Shown here one piece after another: positions 26,047 to 35,359 of a DNA stretch of 64,000 bases. Numbering within the stretch: position 1 is the first letter of the stretch; each line of letters opens with the position of its first letter. The DNA lies in NCBI RefSeq assembly GCF_028882275.1, contig NZ_JARBUT010000001.1, forward strand, positions 496,001 through 560,000, written 5' to 3'. The DNA comes from Nocardiopsis sp. N85. GTDB lineage: Bacteria; Actinomycetota; Actinomycetes; Streptosporangiales; Streptosporangiaceae. The position numbers and the translations under genes are program-made. The notes beneath the pieces were generated by a model. That model was given only the letters and a program-made list of their open reading frames with translations. It did no database searches and was not told where the DNA came from.

Positions 26047-27645
26047 CTACTCCCGCTCCTCGGAACGGTGGGTCCGCTCCTCCGTGGAGTCGGGGTCCGC
26101 GACGTCCGAGGGTCCGTCCGAGGGCGGGGCGTCGGGCACGCCGGCGACGTAACTCTCACCGGGTTCGACCTCGCCCAACAGCTGCGACACCGTCACCATC
26201 GTGTACCCGCGCGCGTCCAGCTCCCGGATGATCTCCCGCGAGGCGTCGATGGTGGTGTCGTGGATGTCGTGCATGAGGATGATCGCCCCGTCGGAGGCCC
26301 CCGAGATCGCCCGGCCGGCGACCACCGAGGCGTCGCGGTCCTTCCAGTCGTTGGTGTCGATGCTCCACAGGATCTGGGCCAGGCCCATGTCCCCGGTCAC
26401 CGAGGCGACGTTGCCGTTGGTGGAGCCGTACGGGGGACGCATGAGGTCCATGGTGTAGCCGGTCTCCCGGTACACCAGGGCCTGCACGGTGTTCAGGTTC
26501 GACCGCACCCCGTCGGCGCCCAACCCCGCCAGGTCCGGGTGGCTGAGGGTGTGATTGGCGATCTCGTGCCCCTCGGCGTAGGCGCGCCGTACCGTGCGCG
26601 GGTTCTCCATCACCGGGAGACCGGTGACGAAGAAGGTCGCCTTGGCGTCGTGCTCGGCGAGCATGTCCAACAATTCGGGAGTGCGCCCGCCGGGGCCGTC
26701 GTCGTAGGTCAGGGCGACGCACTTCACCTCGGTGGAAGCGCAGTCCACGGAGGCGTCCACGGGCGAGATGATCCCGGGGACCGCCTCCTCGCCGGCCTCG
26801 GGGATCTCCTCCGGGGCGGCGGTGATGGCGAACCCCTCGACACCGGTGGTGGCCGCGCGCAGGGCCCGCAGCCCGAACTCCGACAGCAGCGGCTCGGCGT
26901 CCGCGCGCTCCACCACGGCGGTCACGGGGCCGGCGTCGACGGCCGCGACCTGGCCGGCGTCGAACTCCACGACCAGGTCACCGTCGGGGTTGAACCCCAC
27001 GGAGTCGTACAGGGACGCCACCGGCAGGACGGCACCCGTCTCCGCGGCGTCGCCCACCCGGTCGCGGACCAGGGTGTTGAGGGCGGCCAGTTCCTTCTGG
27101 CCGGCCAGCAACGACTGCGATCCGCGGGTCCGGCCGCCGACGATGTCGTACCAGTAGGTGGCGTGGCACTCCCTGGCGCCCTCGGAGTCGGTCTCCACAC
27201 TCGTCATGCGCACACCGACCAGTCCGTCGGCGGCCGCGGTGACGTTCCACTCCGCCTCGTACGACGCCGCCCCGGGGTTGGCCGCGTCGAAGGCCGCCAC
27301 CTCGGCGCCCAGCCGTTCCCGCAGGAAGTCGGAGAGCGGCTCGGCGTTGGGCAGGACCGGGTAGACCACCGAGGCGCTCACCCCCTCGTACTCCAGCTCC
27401 GCCTCGTCGAGGCCCTTCAGCTCGGCGGCGTCCACCACGGTCAGTCCGTCGGGCTCGCCGGTGGCCGGGATCCTCTGTTCCACGGCATCGGCGATGCCGT
27501 GCGCGACCCCGCCCGCCGGTCCCGCCCCCAGGGCTCCCGGTGGTCGCACCGACAACAACACCATGCCCGCCAGCACCACCAGGGCGACGACCACGGTGAT
27601 CAAGGGGTGATCAGGGGTCATGGTGGGTCGGGACAACTCGTTCAC
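26047..27645 (-). CDS. Membrane-anchored polysaccharide deacetylase with RsiV-like domain
   Basis: A 532-residue paralogue of the preceding deacetylase. It has one N-terminal membrane helix (ITVVVALVVLAGMVLLS) instead of a lipobox, an RsiV/DUF3298-like middle (YEAEWNVTAAADGLVGVRMT, CHATYWYDIVGGRTRGSQSL), and a C-terminal NodB domain with CVALTYDDGPGGRTPELLDM, HEIANHTLSHPDL, DLMRPPYGSTNGN, ILWSIDTNDWKDRD and IILMHDIHDTT. All metal and catalytic residues are present. The last 30 residues are acidic and disordered. GTG 27645 (GGAGAA upstream) is chosen; ATG 27621 is possible. Cell-wall remodelling outside the membrane is the expected role. Confidence 0.88.
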   Translation of the reverse strand: MNELSRPTMTPDHPLITVVVALVVLAGMVLLSVRPPGALGAGPAGGVAHGIADAVEQRIPATGEPDGLTVVDAAELKGLDEAELEYEGVSASVVYPVLPNAEPLSDFLRERLGAEVAAFDAANPGAASYEAEWNVTAAADGLVGVRMTSVETDSEGARECHATYWYDIVGGRTRGSQSLLAGQKELAALNTLVRDRVGDAAETGAVLPVASLYDSVGFNPDGDLVVEFDAGQVAAVDAGPVTAVVERADAEPLLSEFGLRALRAATTGVEGFAITAAPEEIPEAGEEAVPGIISPVDASVDCASTEVKCVALTYDDGPGGRTPELLDMLAEHDAKATFFVTGLPVMENPRTVRRAYAEGHEIANHTLSHPDLAGLGADGVRSNLNTVQALVYRETGYTMDLMRPPYGSTNGNVASVTGDMGLAQILWSIDTNDWKDRDASVVAGRAISGASDGAIILMHDIHDTTIDASREIIRELDARGYTMVTVSQLLGEVEPGESYVAGVPDAPPSDGPSDVADPDSTEERTHRSEERE

Positions 27646-27825
27646 CAGGGGTTCTCCGCGTTCATCTCGCAGACGAACGTGCGCGGGGTGGGCGGGGCAC
27701 TCTCACGCGACGTCTTCATCGGGTGTGACGCCGGCCACGGGCGGGGGGTTCGCTCTCCGGGGGCGGCGGGGGCACAAGGGGGCACGCCGGGGGTCAGGGG
27801 CGAGGGGGTCTCCCTATACTTGCAG

Positions 27826-28056
27826 CCGTGGAAGGTACGCGCGTCATCTCCGCGTCCGGGGCGACCCGGGGCGGGCGGCGCGCGTCGAAAGAGGGAACCC
27901 GGTGCGAATCCGGGACTGCCCCGCAGCGGTGTACGGGAACGACCCCCGCCATGAAGCACTGGTGATCCGACCGGAGGAGTCGGAAACCGGGAAGCGGCGG
28001 GCATTAGGAGATCGGTGTCACCACCGGTCGCGCCCGTGAGTCCGAAGACCTGCCTC
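27826..28056 (+). ncRNA. Cobalamin (B12) riboswitch
   Basis: The conserved blocks are present in order: an opening stem around GCAGCCGTGGAAGGTACGCG, GAAAGAGGGAACCCGGTGCG followed by AATCCGGGACTGCCCCGCAG, the GGCATTAGG-like segment near 28001, and the closing GTGAGTCCGAAGACCTGCC at 28037-28055. It lies 155 bases before metE. In actinobacteria such elements reduce metE expression when B12 is plentiful, because the B12-dependent enzyme MetH can then be used. Confidence 0.95.
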
Positions 28057-28060
28057 CGCC

Positions 28061-28081
28061 CGACGGCGCATCGCGCCGTCG
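28061..28081 (+). terminator. Hairpin of the riboswitch expression platform
   Basis: Perfect 9-bp stem CGACGGCGC / GCGCCGTCG with loop ATC, five bases after the aptamer. It is placed to act as the regulated terminator or structural switch upstream of metE. Confidence 0.65.
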
Positions 28082-28210
28082 GTGGTCCCGCGCCCCGAGG
28101 GAGGGCCGAGGGCGGCACCCGGGGGCTTCCGTCGTACGCCCCCTGACCGGGGTGCCTCCTCGTCGACCCTCGCGGCCGGTACCCGGCTTTCGACGAGGGA
28201 GAGAAGCTTC

Positions 28211-30484
28211 ATGACCACCAACCCCGGGCCCGCCGTGCGATCCACGGTGCACGGCTACCCGCGCATCGGACCCGACCGCGAGCTCAAGCGCGCCGAGGAG
28301 TCCTACTGGAAGGGCGCCACCACCGCGGCCGAGCTGGAGAAGGTCGCCTCCGACCTGCGCCTCGACGTCTACGCCCGGCTGCGTGCCGCCGGGATCGACG
28401 ACATCCCCTCCAACACGTTCTCCTACTACGACCAGGTGCTGGACACCGCCGTCCTCTTCGGCCTCCTCCCCGCCCGGTTCGAGGACCCCACCGAGGCCGG
28501 GGACGCGGACGGGCGGCTGCGCCGCTACTTCGCGGCGGCCCGCGGCGTCCAGGGCGCCCCGCCCCTGGAGATGACCAAGTGGTTCGACACCAACTACCAC
28601 TACCTGGTGCCCGAGCTGTCCCCCGACGTCCGGCCCCGTCCGGTCGGTGACAAGCCCGTGGTCGAGTTCCGCGAGGCGCTCGACGCCGGCCACCGCACCC
28701 GCCCGGTGCTGGTCGGTCCGCTCACCTTCCTGCTGCTGTCCAAGGCCGCCGACGACGCGCCGGAGGGCTGGTCGCCCATCGCGCTGCTCGACGACCTCGT
28801 GGACGCCTACGCCTCCGTGCTGGCCGACCTGCGGGCCGCCGGCGCCGAGGAGGTACAGCTCGACGAGCCGATCCTGGCCACCGACGAGGGCCGCGCGGCG
28901 CTGGGCGAACTGGAGCGGGCCTACACGCGTCTGGGCGGGCTGGACGACCGTCCGCGGATCCTGGTCTCCACCTACTTCGGTTCCATCGGCGCCGACGCCC
29001 TGCGCGTCCTGAAGGAGTCCCCGGTGGAGGCCGTCGGCCTGGACTTCGTCACCGACGACAAGGGCATCGCCGATCTGACCGCCGTCTCCGGGCTGGGCTC
29101 CACCCGTCTGGTCGCCGGGGTGATCGAGGGCCGCAACGTGTGGCGCGCCGACATCCCGTCCGCCGTCGCCACCCTGGGCACCCTGCTCGCCCTCACCGAC
29201 GGGCTCACCGTGAGCACCTCCTGCTCGCTGCTGCACGTGCCCATCGACCTGGACGCCGAGACCTCTGCGGCCCCCGGGCTGCGCGCGGCACTGGCCTTCG
29301 CCGAGCAGAAGACCCGTGAGGTCGCCCTGCTGGGCCGGGTGCTCTCGGAGGGCGGCGAGGGCGAGTACGACATCGACGCCACCGCCCCCGGCGCGGCCTT
29401 CGTGGACGCGCGGGTGCGCGCCCGCCTGGAGGCCCTGGGCCCGGACGCCTACGAGCGTCCGGAGGACCGCGGCGCCCCCACCGACCTGCCCCTGACCACG
29501 ACCACCATCGGCTCGTTCCCGCAGACCGGCGAACTGCGCCGGGCCCGTGCCGCGCACCGTCGGGGCGAGCTGGGGGAGGAGGAGTACAAGGCGATCCTGC
29601 GTTCGGAGATCGACCGGGTCATCGCTCTCCAGGAGGACATCGGCCTGGACGTGCTGGTCCACGGCGAGCCCGAGCGCAACGACATGGTCCAGTACTTCGC
29701 CGAGCAGCTCGAAGGGTACGCCACCACCGACCACGGGTGGGTCCAGTCCTACGGTTCCCGCTGCGTGCGACCGCCGATCCTGTTCGGTGACGTCTCGCGT
29801 CCCGCGCCGATGACGGTCGAGTGGATCACCTACGCCCAGTCGCGCACCGCCAAGCCGGTCAAGGGCATGCTGACCGGTCCGGTCACCATGCTCGCCTGGT
29901 CGTTCGTGCGCACCGACCAGCCGCTGGGGGAGACCGCCCGCCAGGTGGCGTTGGCCCTGCGCGACGAGGTCGCCGACCTGGAGCGTGCGGGCATCCGCCA
30001 CATCCAGGTCGACGAGGCGGCGCTGCGCGAGTTGCTGCCGCTGCGCGAGGAACGGCGGCGGGAGTACCTGGACTGGGCCGTCGGCTCGTTCCGCCTGGCC
30101 ACCTCGGGCGTCTCGCCGTCGACGACCGTCCACACCCACATGTGCTACTCGGAGTTCGGTCTCATCGTCGACGGCATCGAGGCGTTGGACGCCGATGTCA
30201 CCAGCGTCGAGGCGGCCCGTTCGCGCATGGAACTGGTCGAGGACCTGGGACGGCGCGGCTACAGGCGGGGCATCGGCCCGGGCGTCTACGACATCCACTC
30301 CCCGCGGGTGCCGTCGGTGGAGGAGATCGAGGCGTCCCTGCGCCTGGCCGTGTCGCACATCGACGCCGGCGGGCTGTGGGTCAACCCGGACTGCGGTCTG
30401 AAGACCCGCGGTTACGAGGAGGCCGAGCAGGCCCTGCGCAACATGGTGGAGGCGGCCCGCCGGGTCCGCGCCGACCTGGGCTGA
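28211..30484 (+). CDS. metE: Cobalamin-independent methionine synthase
   Basis: A 757-residue MetE that transfers the methyl group of 5-methyltetrahydrofolate (polyglutamate) to homocysteine using zinc. The N-terminal barrel has [20 protein letters not shown] and [12 protein letters not shown]; the catalytic C-terminal barrel has [48 protein letters not shown], and zinc ligands in THMCYSEF (His, Cys) and [10 protein letters not shown] (Cys). ATG 28211 follows GAGAGAAGC. The B12 riboswitch ahead of it implies B12 control. A terminator palindrome follows. Confidence 0.96.
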   Translation: MTTNPGPAVRSTVHGYPRIGPDRELKRAEESYWKGATTAAELEKVASDLRLDVYARLRAAGIDDIPSNTFSYYDQVLDTAVLFGLLPARFEDPTEAGDADGRLRRYFAAARGVQGAPPLEMTKWFDTNYHYLVPELSPDVRPRPVGDKPVVEFREALDAGHRTRPVLVGPLTFLLLSKAADDAPEGWSPIALLDDLVDAYASVLADLRAAGAEEVQLDEPILATDEGRAALGELERAYTRLGGLDDRPRILVSTYFGSIGADALRVLKESPVEAVGLDFVTDDKGIADLTAVSGLGSTRLVAGVIEGRNVWRADIPSAVATLGTLLALTDGLTVSTSCSLLHVPIDLDAETSAAPGLRAALAFAEQKTREVALLGRVLSEGGEGEYDIDATAPGAAFVDARVRARLEALGPDAYERPEDRGAPTDLPLTTTTIGSFPQTGELRRARAAHRRGELGEEEYKAILRSEIDRVIALQEDIGLDVLVHGEPERNDMVQYFAEQLEGYATTDHGWVQSYGSRCVRPPILFGDVSRPAPMTVEWITYAQSRTAKPVKGMLTGPVTMLAWSFVRTDQPLGETARQVALALRDEVADLERAGIRHIQVDEAALRELLPLREERRREYLDWAVGSFRLATSGVSPSTTVHTHMCYSEFGLIVDGIEALDADVTSVEAARSRMELVEDLGRRGYRRGIGPGVYDIHSPRVPSVEEIEASLRLAVSHIDAGGLWVNPDCGLKTRGYEEAEQALRNMVEAARRVRADLG

Positions 30485-30600
30485 CCTTCGGCCGTGGGCC
30501 GCCCGTGAGCGGGAGCCGTCGTCGCCCGTGCGCGCGATGACCGTCGAGTGCGCCGGTGAGCGACGATCGGCCCGGGCCGACCCCTCCTCGGGAACACGGA

Positions 30601-30628
30601 AGGGGCCGCGGCGGCCGCCGCGGCCCCT
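30601..30628. terminator. Bidirectional terminator palindrome
   Basis: Perfect 28-bp palindrome AGGGGCCGCGGCGG / CCGCCGCGGCCCCT between metE and the convergent membrane-protein gene. Confidence 0.85.
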
Positions 30629-30643
30629 CTCGCGTGTGCTCGA

Positions 30644-31642
30644 TCAGGCGGAGCCGAGCAGGCCCAGCGCCTCGGTGGCGGCGTTGGTCATGCTCGCCTC
30701 GATGTCGTCGGGCAGCGCGAACTTCTCGACGTCCGCCTCGCTGGCGTCGTAGGACGGGTTCACCGTGTAGCTGATCTCGATGTTCACGTTCCCGTGGCGG
30801 ACGATGAGGATGGCCCTGGGGACCATGTCGCCGAGGAAGTCGTACTTGGTGACGATGTACACGGCCTCGTCACCCAGGTCGACGTCCTTCTTCTCCTCCA
30901 GGTCGTCGGCGTCGTACTGGGTCGAGTACTGGTTCTCACCGGAGTACAGGGTGACGTCGTCCTGGAACTCGGACTTGGCGCCCTCGATGGAGTCGGAGCC
31001 GCCGTAGGGGACGGAGAAGGTGATGTCGAAGGCGCCGTACGCGGTGCCCGGGTTGCCCTCCGGGGCGTCGCCGCTGATGTCCATGCACGTCGACCTGTTG
31101 TCGCTGTTGCTCTTGGACCCGTCCGGCTCCAGCCCGAAGTCGGCCGCCACCTGGTCGGTGATGGCCTGGCAGGGCTCGGTGGGCAGGGTGTACGGGGGCT
31201 CACCGGTGGGGCCGCCCGTGCCGCCGGCGGGCTCCTCCTCGGGCTCCTCCTCGGCACCGCCGGCGCCGGCGCCCTCGCTCACCTCGGCGGTGGGGTCCTC
31301 GGTGGCGACGCTCCCGCCCCGGTCGTTGCCGTTGGTGACCAGCATGACGATCACCGCGATCGCCAGGACGACGATGACCGCGCCACCGCCGATGACCACC
31401 CACAGGGCGGCCTTGCCGCTCTTGGGCTGCGGCGGCGGTGGGTAGGCGCCGGGCGGACCGTACGGGGGCTGAGGGGGCTGGCCGCCGGCGTACATCGGCT
31501 GCTGGCCGTAACCGGGCTGTCCGCCGGTGTTGGGATCGCCGTAGGGGCCGCCCGGCGGCGGGCCGTAGGGAGGCTGACCCCCCGTGCCGTCACCGCCGTA
31601 GGGGTTCTGCGGTGGCTGGTTGTAAGGTCCGTTTTCGCTCAT
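30644..31642 (-). CDS. Proline/glycine-rich single-pass membrane protein with extracellular domain
   Basis: A 332-residue protein in four parts. Residues 1-74 are Pro, Gly, Tyr and Gln repeats (PYGPPPGGPYG, QPPQPPYGPP type), cytoplasmic and disordered. Residues about 78-102 form one membrane helix (ALWVVIGGGAVIVVLAIAVI). An acidic Glu/Gly linker is followed by a roughly 180-residue extracytoplasmic domain with two spaced cysteines (EPCQAIT and STCMDIS), a likely disulfide. The layout resembles many actinobacterial DUF-type surface proteins of unknown role. ATG 31642 is supported by the GAGGGGAGCC before it. Confidence 0.7.
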   Translation of the reverse strand: MSENGPYNQPPQNPYGGDGTGGQPPYGPPPGGPYGDPNTGGQPGYGQQPMYAGGQPPQPPYGPPGAYPPPPQPKSGKAALWVVIGGGAVIVVLAIAVIVMLVTNGNDRGGSVATEDPTAEVSEGAGAGGAEEEPEEEPAGGTGGPTGEPPYTLPTEPCQAITDQVAADFGLEPDGSKSNSDNRSTCMDISGDAPEGNPGTAYGAFDITFSVPYGGSDSIEGAKSEFQDDVTLYSGENQYSTQYDADDLEEKKDVDLGDEAVYIVTKYDFLGDMVPRAILIVRHGNVNIEISYTVNPSYDASEADVEKFALPDDIEASMTNAATEALGLLGSA

Positions 31643-32161
31643 GGCTCCCCTCGCCCGGATGATGTGTTGACGTGTTGTCTGGGACGCGCGTATGCGCCTG
31701 TGGGTTCGTGTGACTTCCGAAGCCGACCCGGAGCGGGGCGGTATGAGCGTTCACACGGACGGGGCGCGCCTCCCGTGACCACCGGACCGCGGGCGAGAAC
31801 GGAGGAGTGGGGGAGGGGCGGTCCCGGTGTCTCCAGGTGCCCCGTGGCGGGGTGCCCCGGGGCGCCGGAGGGGGGCGTTCGCCACCACCGGCCGGGACGT
31901 GAGCATCCTAGTCGGGCGACCCCGCAGGCCGGCAGGGTGGGCGGGGGGTGATGACACGAATCGTCACTGTTTCGTGTCGATCGCGTACACCGATCGTTTC
32001 TCCCCGTCCGCACCCTGAGACCGAACGGGGCCGATAGTGATGGAGGGCCTTTTCCAAGGAGTGCGAATGCTCACTGCTCCTGGGGCCGCCGGCCCTCGGT
32101 GGTTCCCCCTCGCGGCACTCCTCCACGGAAGACCAGGCCGTCCTCGTCTGTGTCCGGCGGG
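31643..32161. other. Intergenic region; possible remnant start of a small gene
   Basis: Mostly without coding potential. Bases 31940-32030 are AT-richer and promoter-like. At 32067 an ATG follows an ideal ribosome site (AAGGAGTGCGA), starting MLTAPGAAGPRWFPLAALLH. That frame runs only into the antisense of the WYL regulator gene, so it may be a small or truncated gene. No terminator was identified. Confidence 0.4.
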
Positions 32162-32857
32162 TCAGGTCTCCGTGACGGCCTTGGCAGTGGCGGGTGGGGC
32201 GCCGACAGCCTCAACGGGGATGTCGAGCGCGGGTTCGGTGGTGAGGTGCGCGGCGGTCACGCGGTCGAGACGCAGCCAGCGGATCGCCTCGCGGGTGCGG
32301 CAGTGCCCGACGAGGTACCAGTGCCCTTGGGTTCGGGCGAGGAGGACGGGGTCGATGCGGCGGACGGTCCGCCTGTCGTGCCGATCGCGGTAGTGCACGA
32401 CGAGCACGCGCCGTTCGTGGAATGCCTGCTCGATGGTGTGGCGGGTGCGGGCATCGCCGTGGGTGTCGGTGCGGTCGATCCATACGCGGTCGTTGAGCGC
32501 GGTGGCGCGTTCTCGGGCGTCGGCGTCCATGACGCTGAGTGCTTTGACCAACGCGGCGCGGGCGTGGCTGTCGAAGGGCTGTCCGCGGTGGGCGGCCACG
32601 GCGGCGGCGAGCCCGGAGACCTCGGCGTCGGTGAAGTTCACCGGAGGCAGTGTGGCGGCGGCGTCGACCATGTAGCCGCCGCCCGGTCCGGGGCGTGCCC
32701 AGACGGGGAAGCCACCGTGTTGCAGGGCCGAGATGTCCCGTTTGATCGTGCGGACGCTGACCTCGAAGATCTCGGAGAGGCGTTCGGCGGTGCGCCCTGC
32801 CGGTCCGGCGCGCCGTAGCTCCTCACGTAGGGCGTAGAGGCGGTCGGTGCGATTCAC
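32162..32857 (-). CDS. YafY-like transcriptional regulator (HTH_11 + WYL domain)
   Basis: A 231-residue protein: an N-terminal DeoR-type winged helix (RLYALREELRRAGPAGRTAE, SEIFEVSVRTIKRDISALQH) and a WYL ligand-sensing half with VLVVHYRDRHDRRTVRRIDP and VLLARTQGHWYLVGHCRTRE. WYL proteins sense nucleotides, nucleic acids or small effectors. GTG 32857 starts near the divergent alpha/beta-hydrolase gene, 49 bases away, which is the probable target. The gene pair has slightly lower GC and a more relaxed third-base choice than the neighbours, which suggests a later arrival (inference). Confidence 0.88.
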   Translation of the reverse strand: MNRTDRLYALREELRRAGPAGRTAERLSEIFEVSVRTIKRDISALQHGGFPVWARPGPGGGYMVDAAATLPPVNFTDAEVSGLAAAVAAHRGQPFDSHARAALVKALSVMDADARERATALNDRVWIDRTDTHGDARTRHTIEQAFHERRVLVVHYRDRHDRRTVRRIDPVLLARTQGHWYLVGHCRTREAIRWLRLDRVTAAHLTTEPALDIPVEAVGAPPATAKAVTET

Positions 32858-32866
32858 GTGTAAATA

Positions 32867-32884
32867 GTGACATACAGGTGACAT
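32867..32884. promoter_or_regulatory. Paired GTGACAT direct repeats between divergent genes
   Basis: GTGACAT occurs at 32867-32873 and 32878-32884, 11 bases apart (one helical turn), in the 49-base gap between the WYL regulator and the hydrolase. This is the place and spacing expected for a regulator operator. Confidence 0.5.
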
Positions 32885-32906
32885 GTTCGGCTGTGAGGAT
32901 GGTGTT

Positions 32907-33596
32907 ATGAGTGATTCACGTGAGCCGGTCTTGTTCCTCAGTGGCGCGGGGCTTCCCGCCTGGATCTGGGATGAGGTCCGACACGACCTGGGCGACGGAC
33001 GAGAGACCAGGGTCGCCTCGCGGCCTGAGAGCACCGAGGCGCGGCTGGACGACCATGTCCAGGCCGCGCTCGCCTCGGTGCCGGAAGGCGAGTTCGCCAT
33101 TGTCGCGCATTCGGGTGGCGGCGTGATCGGTGCGCAGATCACTCGGTGTGTGCCTGAGCGCGTCACCGCGCTCCTGGGAGTGAGCGCGGTGATCCCACCG
33201 ACGGGTGGATCGTTCATCTCGGCGATGCCGGTGCCGAACCGGTGGGTGCTCGATGCCGTGATGCGGTTCGCCGGGACCCGGCCACCGGATTCCGTGATCC
33301 GGCGGGGTCTGGCCCACGGCCTCGACGACCAGGTCATCGACCGCATCATCGCCGACTTCACCCCCGAGTCGCCCGGCTACTACCGCGACCGGGTCGGTCA
33401 CGGGGCGTGGGACGGCCGGCGGGGCTATGTGCGCACTACCGGTGACCGCGAGCTGCCGCCGGCGCTGCAACGACGGTGCGCGCAACGCCTCGGCGCCGAC
33501 CGGCATCACGACCTGGACACCGGACACCTTCCGATGATCGAGGAGCCCCGGGCCGTGGCGGGGCTGATCGCCCGGTTCCTCGACGCCCGGTTGTGA
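32907..33596 (+). CDS. Alpha/beta hydrolase
   Basis: A 229-residue alpha/beta-hydrolase: VLFLSGAGLPAWIWDEV gives the oxyanion loop, IVAHSGGGVIGAQ the nucleophile elbow (A-H-S-G-G in place of GxSxG), and DTGHLPMIEEPRAVAG the catalytic His near the C terminus. The short cap fits small-ester or lactone hydrolases; substrate unknown. ATG 32907 follows GAGGATGG. It is divergently paired with the WYL regulator, a recurring actinomycete arrangement. Confidence 0.85.
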   Translation: MSDSREPVLFLSGAGLPAWIWDEVRHDLGDGRETRVASRPESTEARLDDHVQAALASVPEGEFAIVAHSGGGVIGAQITRCVPERVTALLGVSAVIPPTGGSFISAMPVPNRWVLDAVMRFAGTRPPDSVIRRGLAHGLDDQVIDRIIADFTPESPGYYRDRVGHGAWDGRRGYVRTTGDRELPPALQRRCAQRLGADRHHDLDTGHLPMIEEPRAVAGLIARFLDARL

Positions 33597-33686
33597 CACC
33601 GGCGGACGCAGATCGACGTGATGCCTCGCCTGAGCAGGGAAGACACGTGATTTCGGGTCCCACGTCCGACGCAGGACGCACGGTTA

Positions 33687-34739
33687 TCACCACATCGAGA
33701 CGTGCACGTGGTCGAAGTGGTTCTCGGTGATGTTGCCGCGGTCGCCCATCGCGCGCCAGTCGGTGTCCCCGCGTCGCACGTCCCAGATCTGCTGCCGGTA
33801 GATGACGTACATGATCCCCAGCCGGTCGGCGTTCTCGCGGGACCATTCGGCGATCGCCCAGCCGCGGTCGATCTGGTCCTGGGGGGGCATCTGCCCGTTC
33901 TTGGACAGCATGAAGTCGCAGGCCCGGCCCAGGGGGTGCTCGCCGCGCACCCAGCCGCCGACCGCCCGGTAGCAGCCGACGCCGCCGTGCTCCTTGCCCT
34001 CGCCGAACTCGTCGATGACCAGCTGGCGCATCTGCGCCGTGCGCGGGGTGATGTTGAGCGGCCCCTCCATCGGCTGGCTCGGGTGGTCGGCGATCAGCTC
34101 CTGGACCTCCGAGCGCCTCTCCTCCAGCACGTTCAGGTCGGCCTCGGCCTCCTCCAGCGACTCCTCCGCGGCCTTCTGCGCCTTCTGGTCGCGTTCCAGC
34201 GCCTGGGCGAGCTGGTCGATCTTGTCCTGGTTGCTCGTGGCCAGGTAGTCGATCACCACGGCCCGGTCGATGATCTCGTCCGGTGAGGCCTCGACGAACA
34301 GGGACATGGACGGGTCGATGCCGCTGTTGGTGTAGGAGGCGTACGCCAGGGCGCGCACCTGTTCCTTGGAGGCGTCGACCTCGTCCGCGGTGCTCTCGGC
34401 CCGTTCCGCGGCGCGTTCGGCCTCCTGGATCACGCCCTCCATGTCGCGCAGCTCACCGTTGTACTCCTCGCTGAGTTCGGTGGAGCGCTGACGGAGGGAG
34501 TCCATGCTCTCCGGTTCCATGGGCAGGGCCAGGACCGGGGTCTGGGGGACGGCGACGAGCGCCGCGCCCAGGGCGACGGCGACGGCGATGACACGTCCCT
34601 TGGAAACGGCTCCGCCGGCACGGCGGCGGGGGAGCGCGGACGCTATCTCGGACAGTGTCCCGCCCCAGGTCGCGGTCGACCGGTCGGGCGCCCAGAAATC
34701 GGCGAACTCGTCCACTCGGCTCTGGTCATCGGACTGCAC
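33687..34739 (-). CDS. Secreted coiled-coil protein with ARB_07466/VldE-like C-terminal domain
   Basis: A 350-residue protein. A basic segment and hydrophobic stretch (RVIAVAVALGAALVAVPQTP, about 46-70) act as a signal peptide or anchor after an unusually long polar lead. Residues about 80-215 are a long coiled coil rich in Glu, Ala, Gln and Arg. The C-terminal 120 residues hold YRAVGGWVRGEHPLGRACDF and ITENHFDHVHVSMW. The His/Asp/His pattern resembles LAS-type metallopeptidase folds and the actinobacterial VldE-like domain. The coiled coil plus peptidase-like domain recalls RipA/EnvC-type division hydrolase partners. GTG 34739 is the best start. Confidence 0.78.
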   Translation of the reverse strand: MQSDDQSRVDEFADFWAPDRSTATWGGTLSEIASALPRRRAGGAVSKGRVIAVAVALGAALVAVPQTPVLALPMEPESMDSLRQRSTELSEEYNGELRDMEGVIQEAERAAERAESTADEVDASKEQVRALAYASYTNSGIDPSMSLFVEASPDEIIDRAVVIDYLATSNQDKIDQLAQALERDQKAQKAAEESLEEAEADLNVLEERRSEVQELIADHPSQPMEGPLNITPRTAQMRQLVIDEFGEGKEHGGVGCYRAVGGWVRGEHPLGRACDFMLSKNGQMPPQDQIDRGWAIAEWSRENADRLGIMYVIYRQQIWDVRRGDTDWRAMGDRGNITENHFDHVHVSMW

Positions 34740-35359
34740 GGTGTGGTCGCTCCTCGGACCCGCGCGCACCCCCTGCGGGCACGGGGCGGGCGGGCACTGC
34801 TTCTCGTCTTTCCCGGACGGGACCGGCCTCCGCACGCGAGAGGGAGGGGGTCGACGTCGTGTCGACGGACCGGGAGGCCCGTGCCATCGCACACCCGTGA
34901 ACGGCGGTGACGGTGGTAACGGGACGGTCATGAGTGTAGGCACTCCCGGGCCCATTCGGGAGTCATCGGATGATTTCTGATGCGACAAAAAGTGCAATGT
35001 GGCACAGATAACCCAATTGGTGAGTGTGATTTCGGTGAACCGACTCACCCGCCCGTGGTTGAGTGGGGACCGTGAAGGCCTTGGTGACACGCTCGGCGAA
35101 ACCCACCGCCACCTGCGCGGACACCCCCATGTGGTGTGATGGGCGCTGTTGTCGCGCGTCCGCCTGAACGCCGTCTCCTCGTCAGCGAGGGCCGACCGGA
35201 ACCGGCCGCCCTGTAATTTTCGAGGACCTTCCGCGCCCCGACCGCCGCACCGCCCATCCCGGCGCGTCGCCTCCACCCGGTCCGGGGCCGCTCCGTACGC
35301 TCTGACGTGGGCGTCGATCCCACGTCGAGATTCCTCGCGCCCGTCCGCCGCCGGGCGCC
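34740..35359. other. 620-base intergenic region upstream of metN
   Basis: No gene recognised. Bases 34935-35045 are notably AT-rich (GATGATTTCTGATGCGACAA) and probably contain divergent promoters for the coiled-coil gene and metNIQ. I searched by eye for SAM-I or SAM-IV riboswitch blocks before metN and found none on the plus strand. Confidence 0.5.

Noticed and set aside
34740..35359. SAM riboswitch before metN
   Set aside because: None of the SAM-I or SAM-IV conserved blocks is visible on the plus strand.
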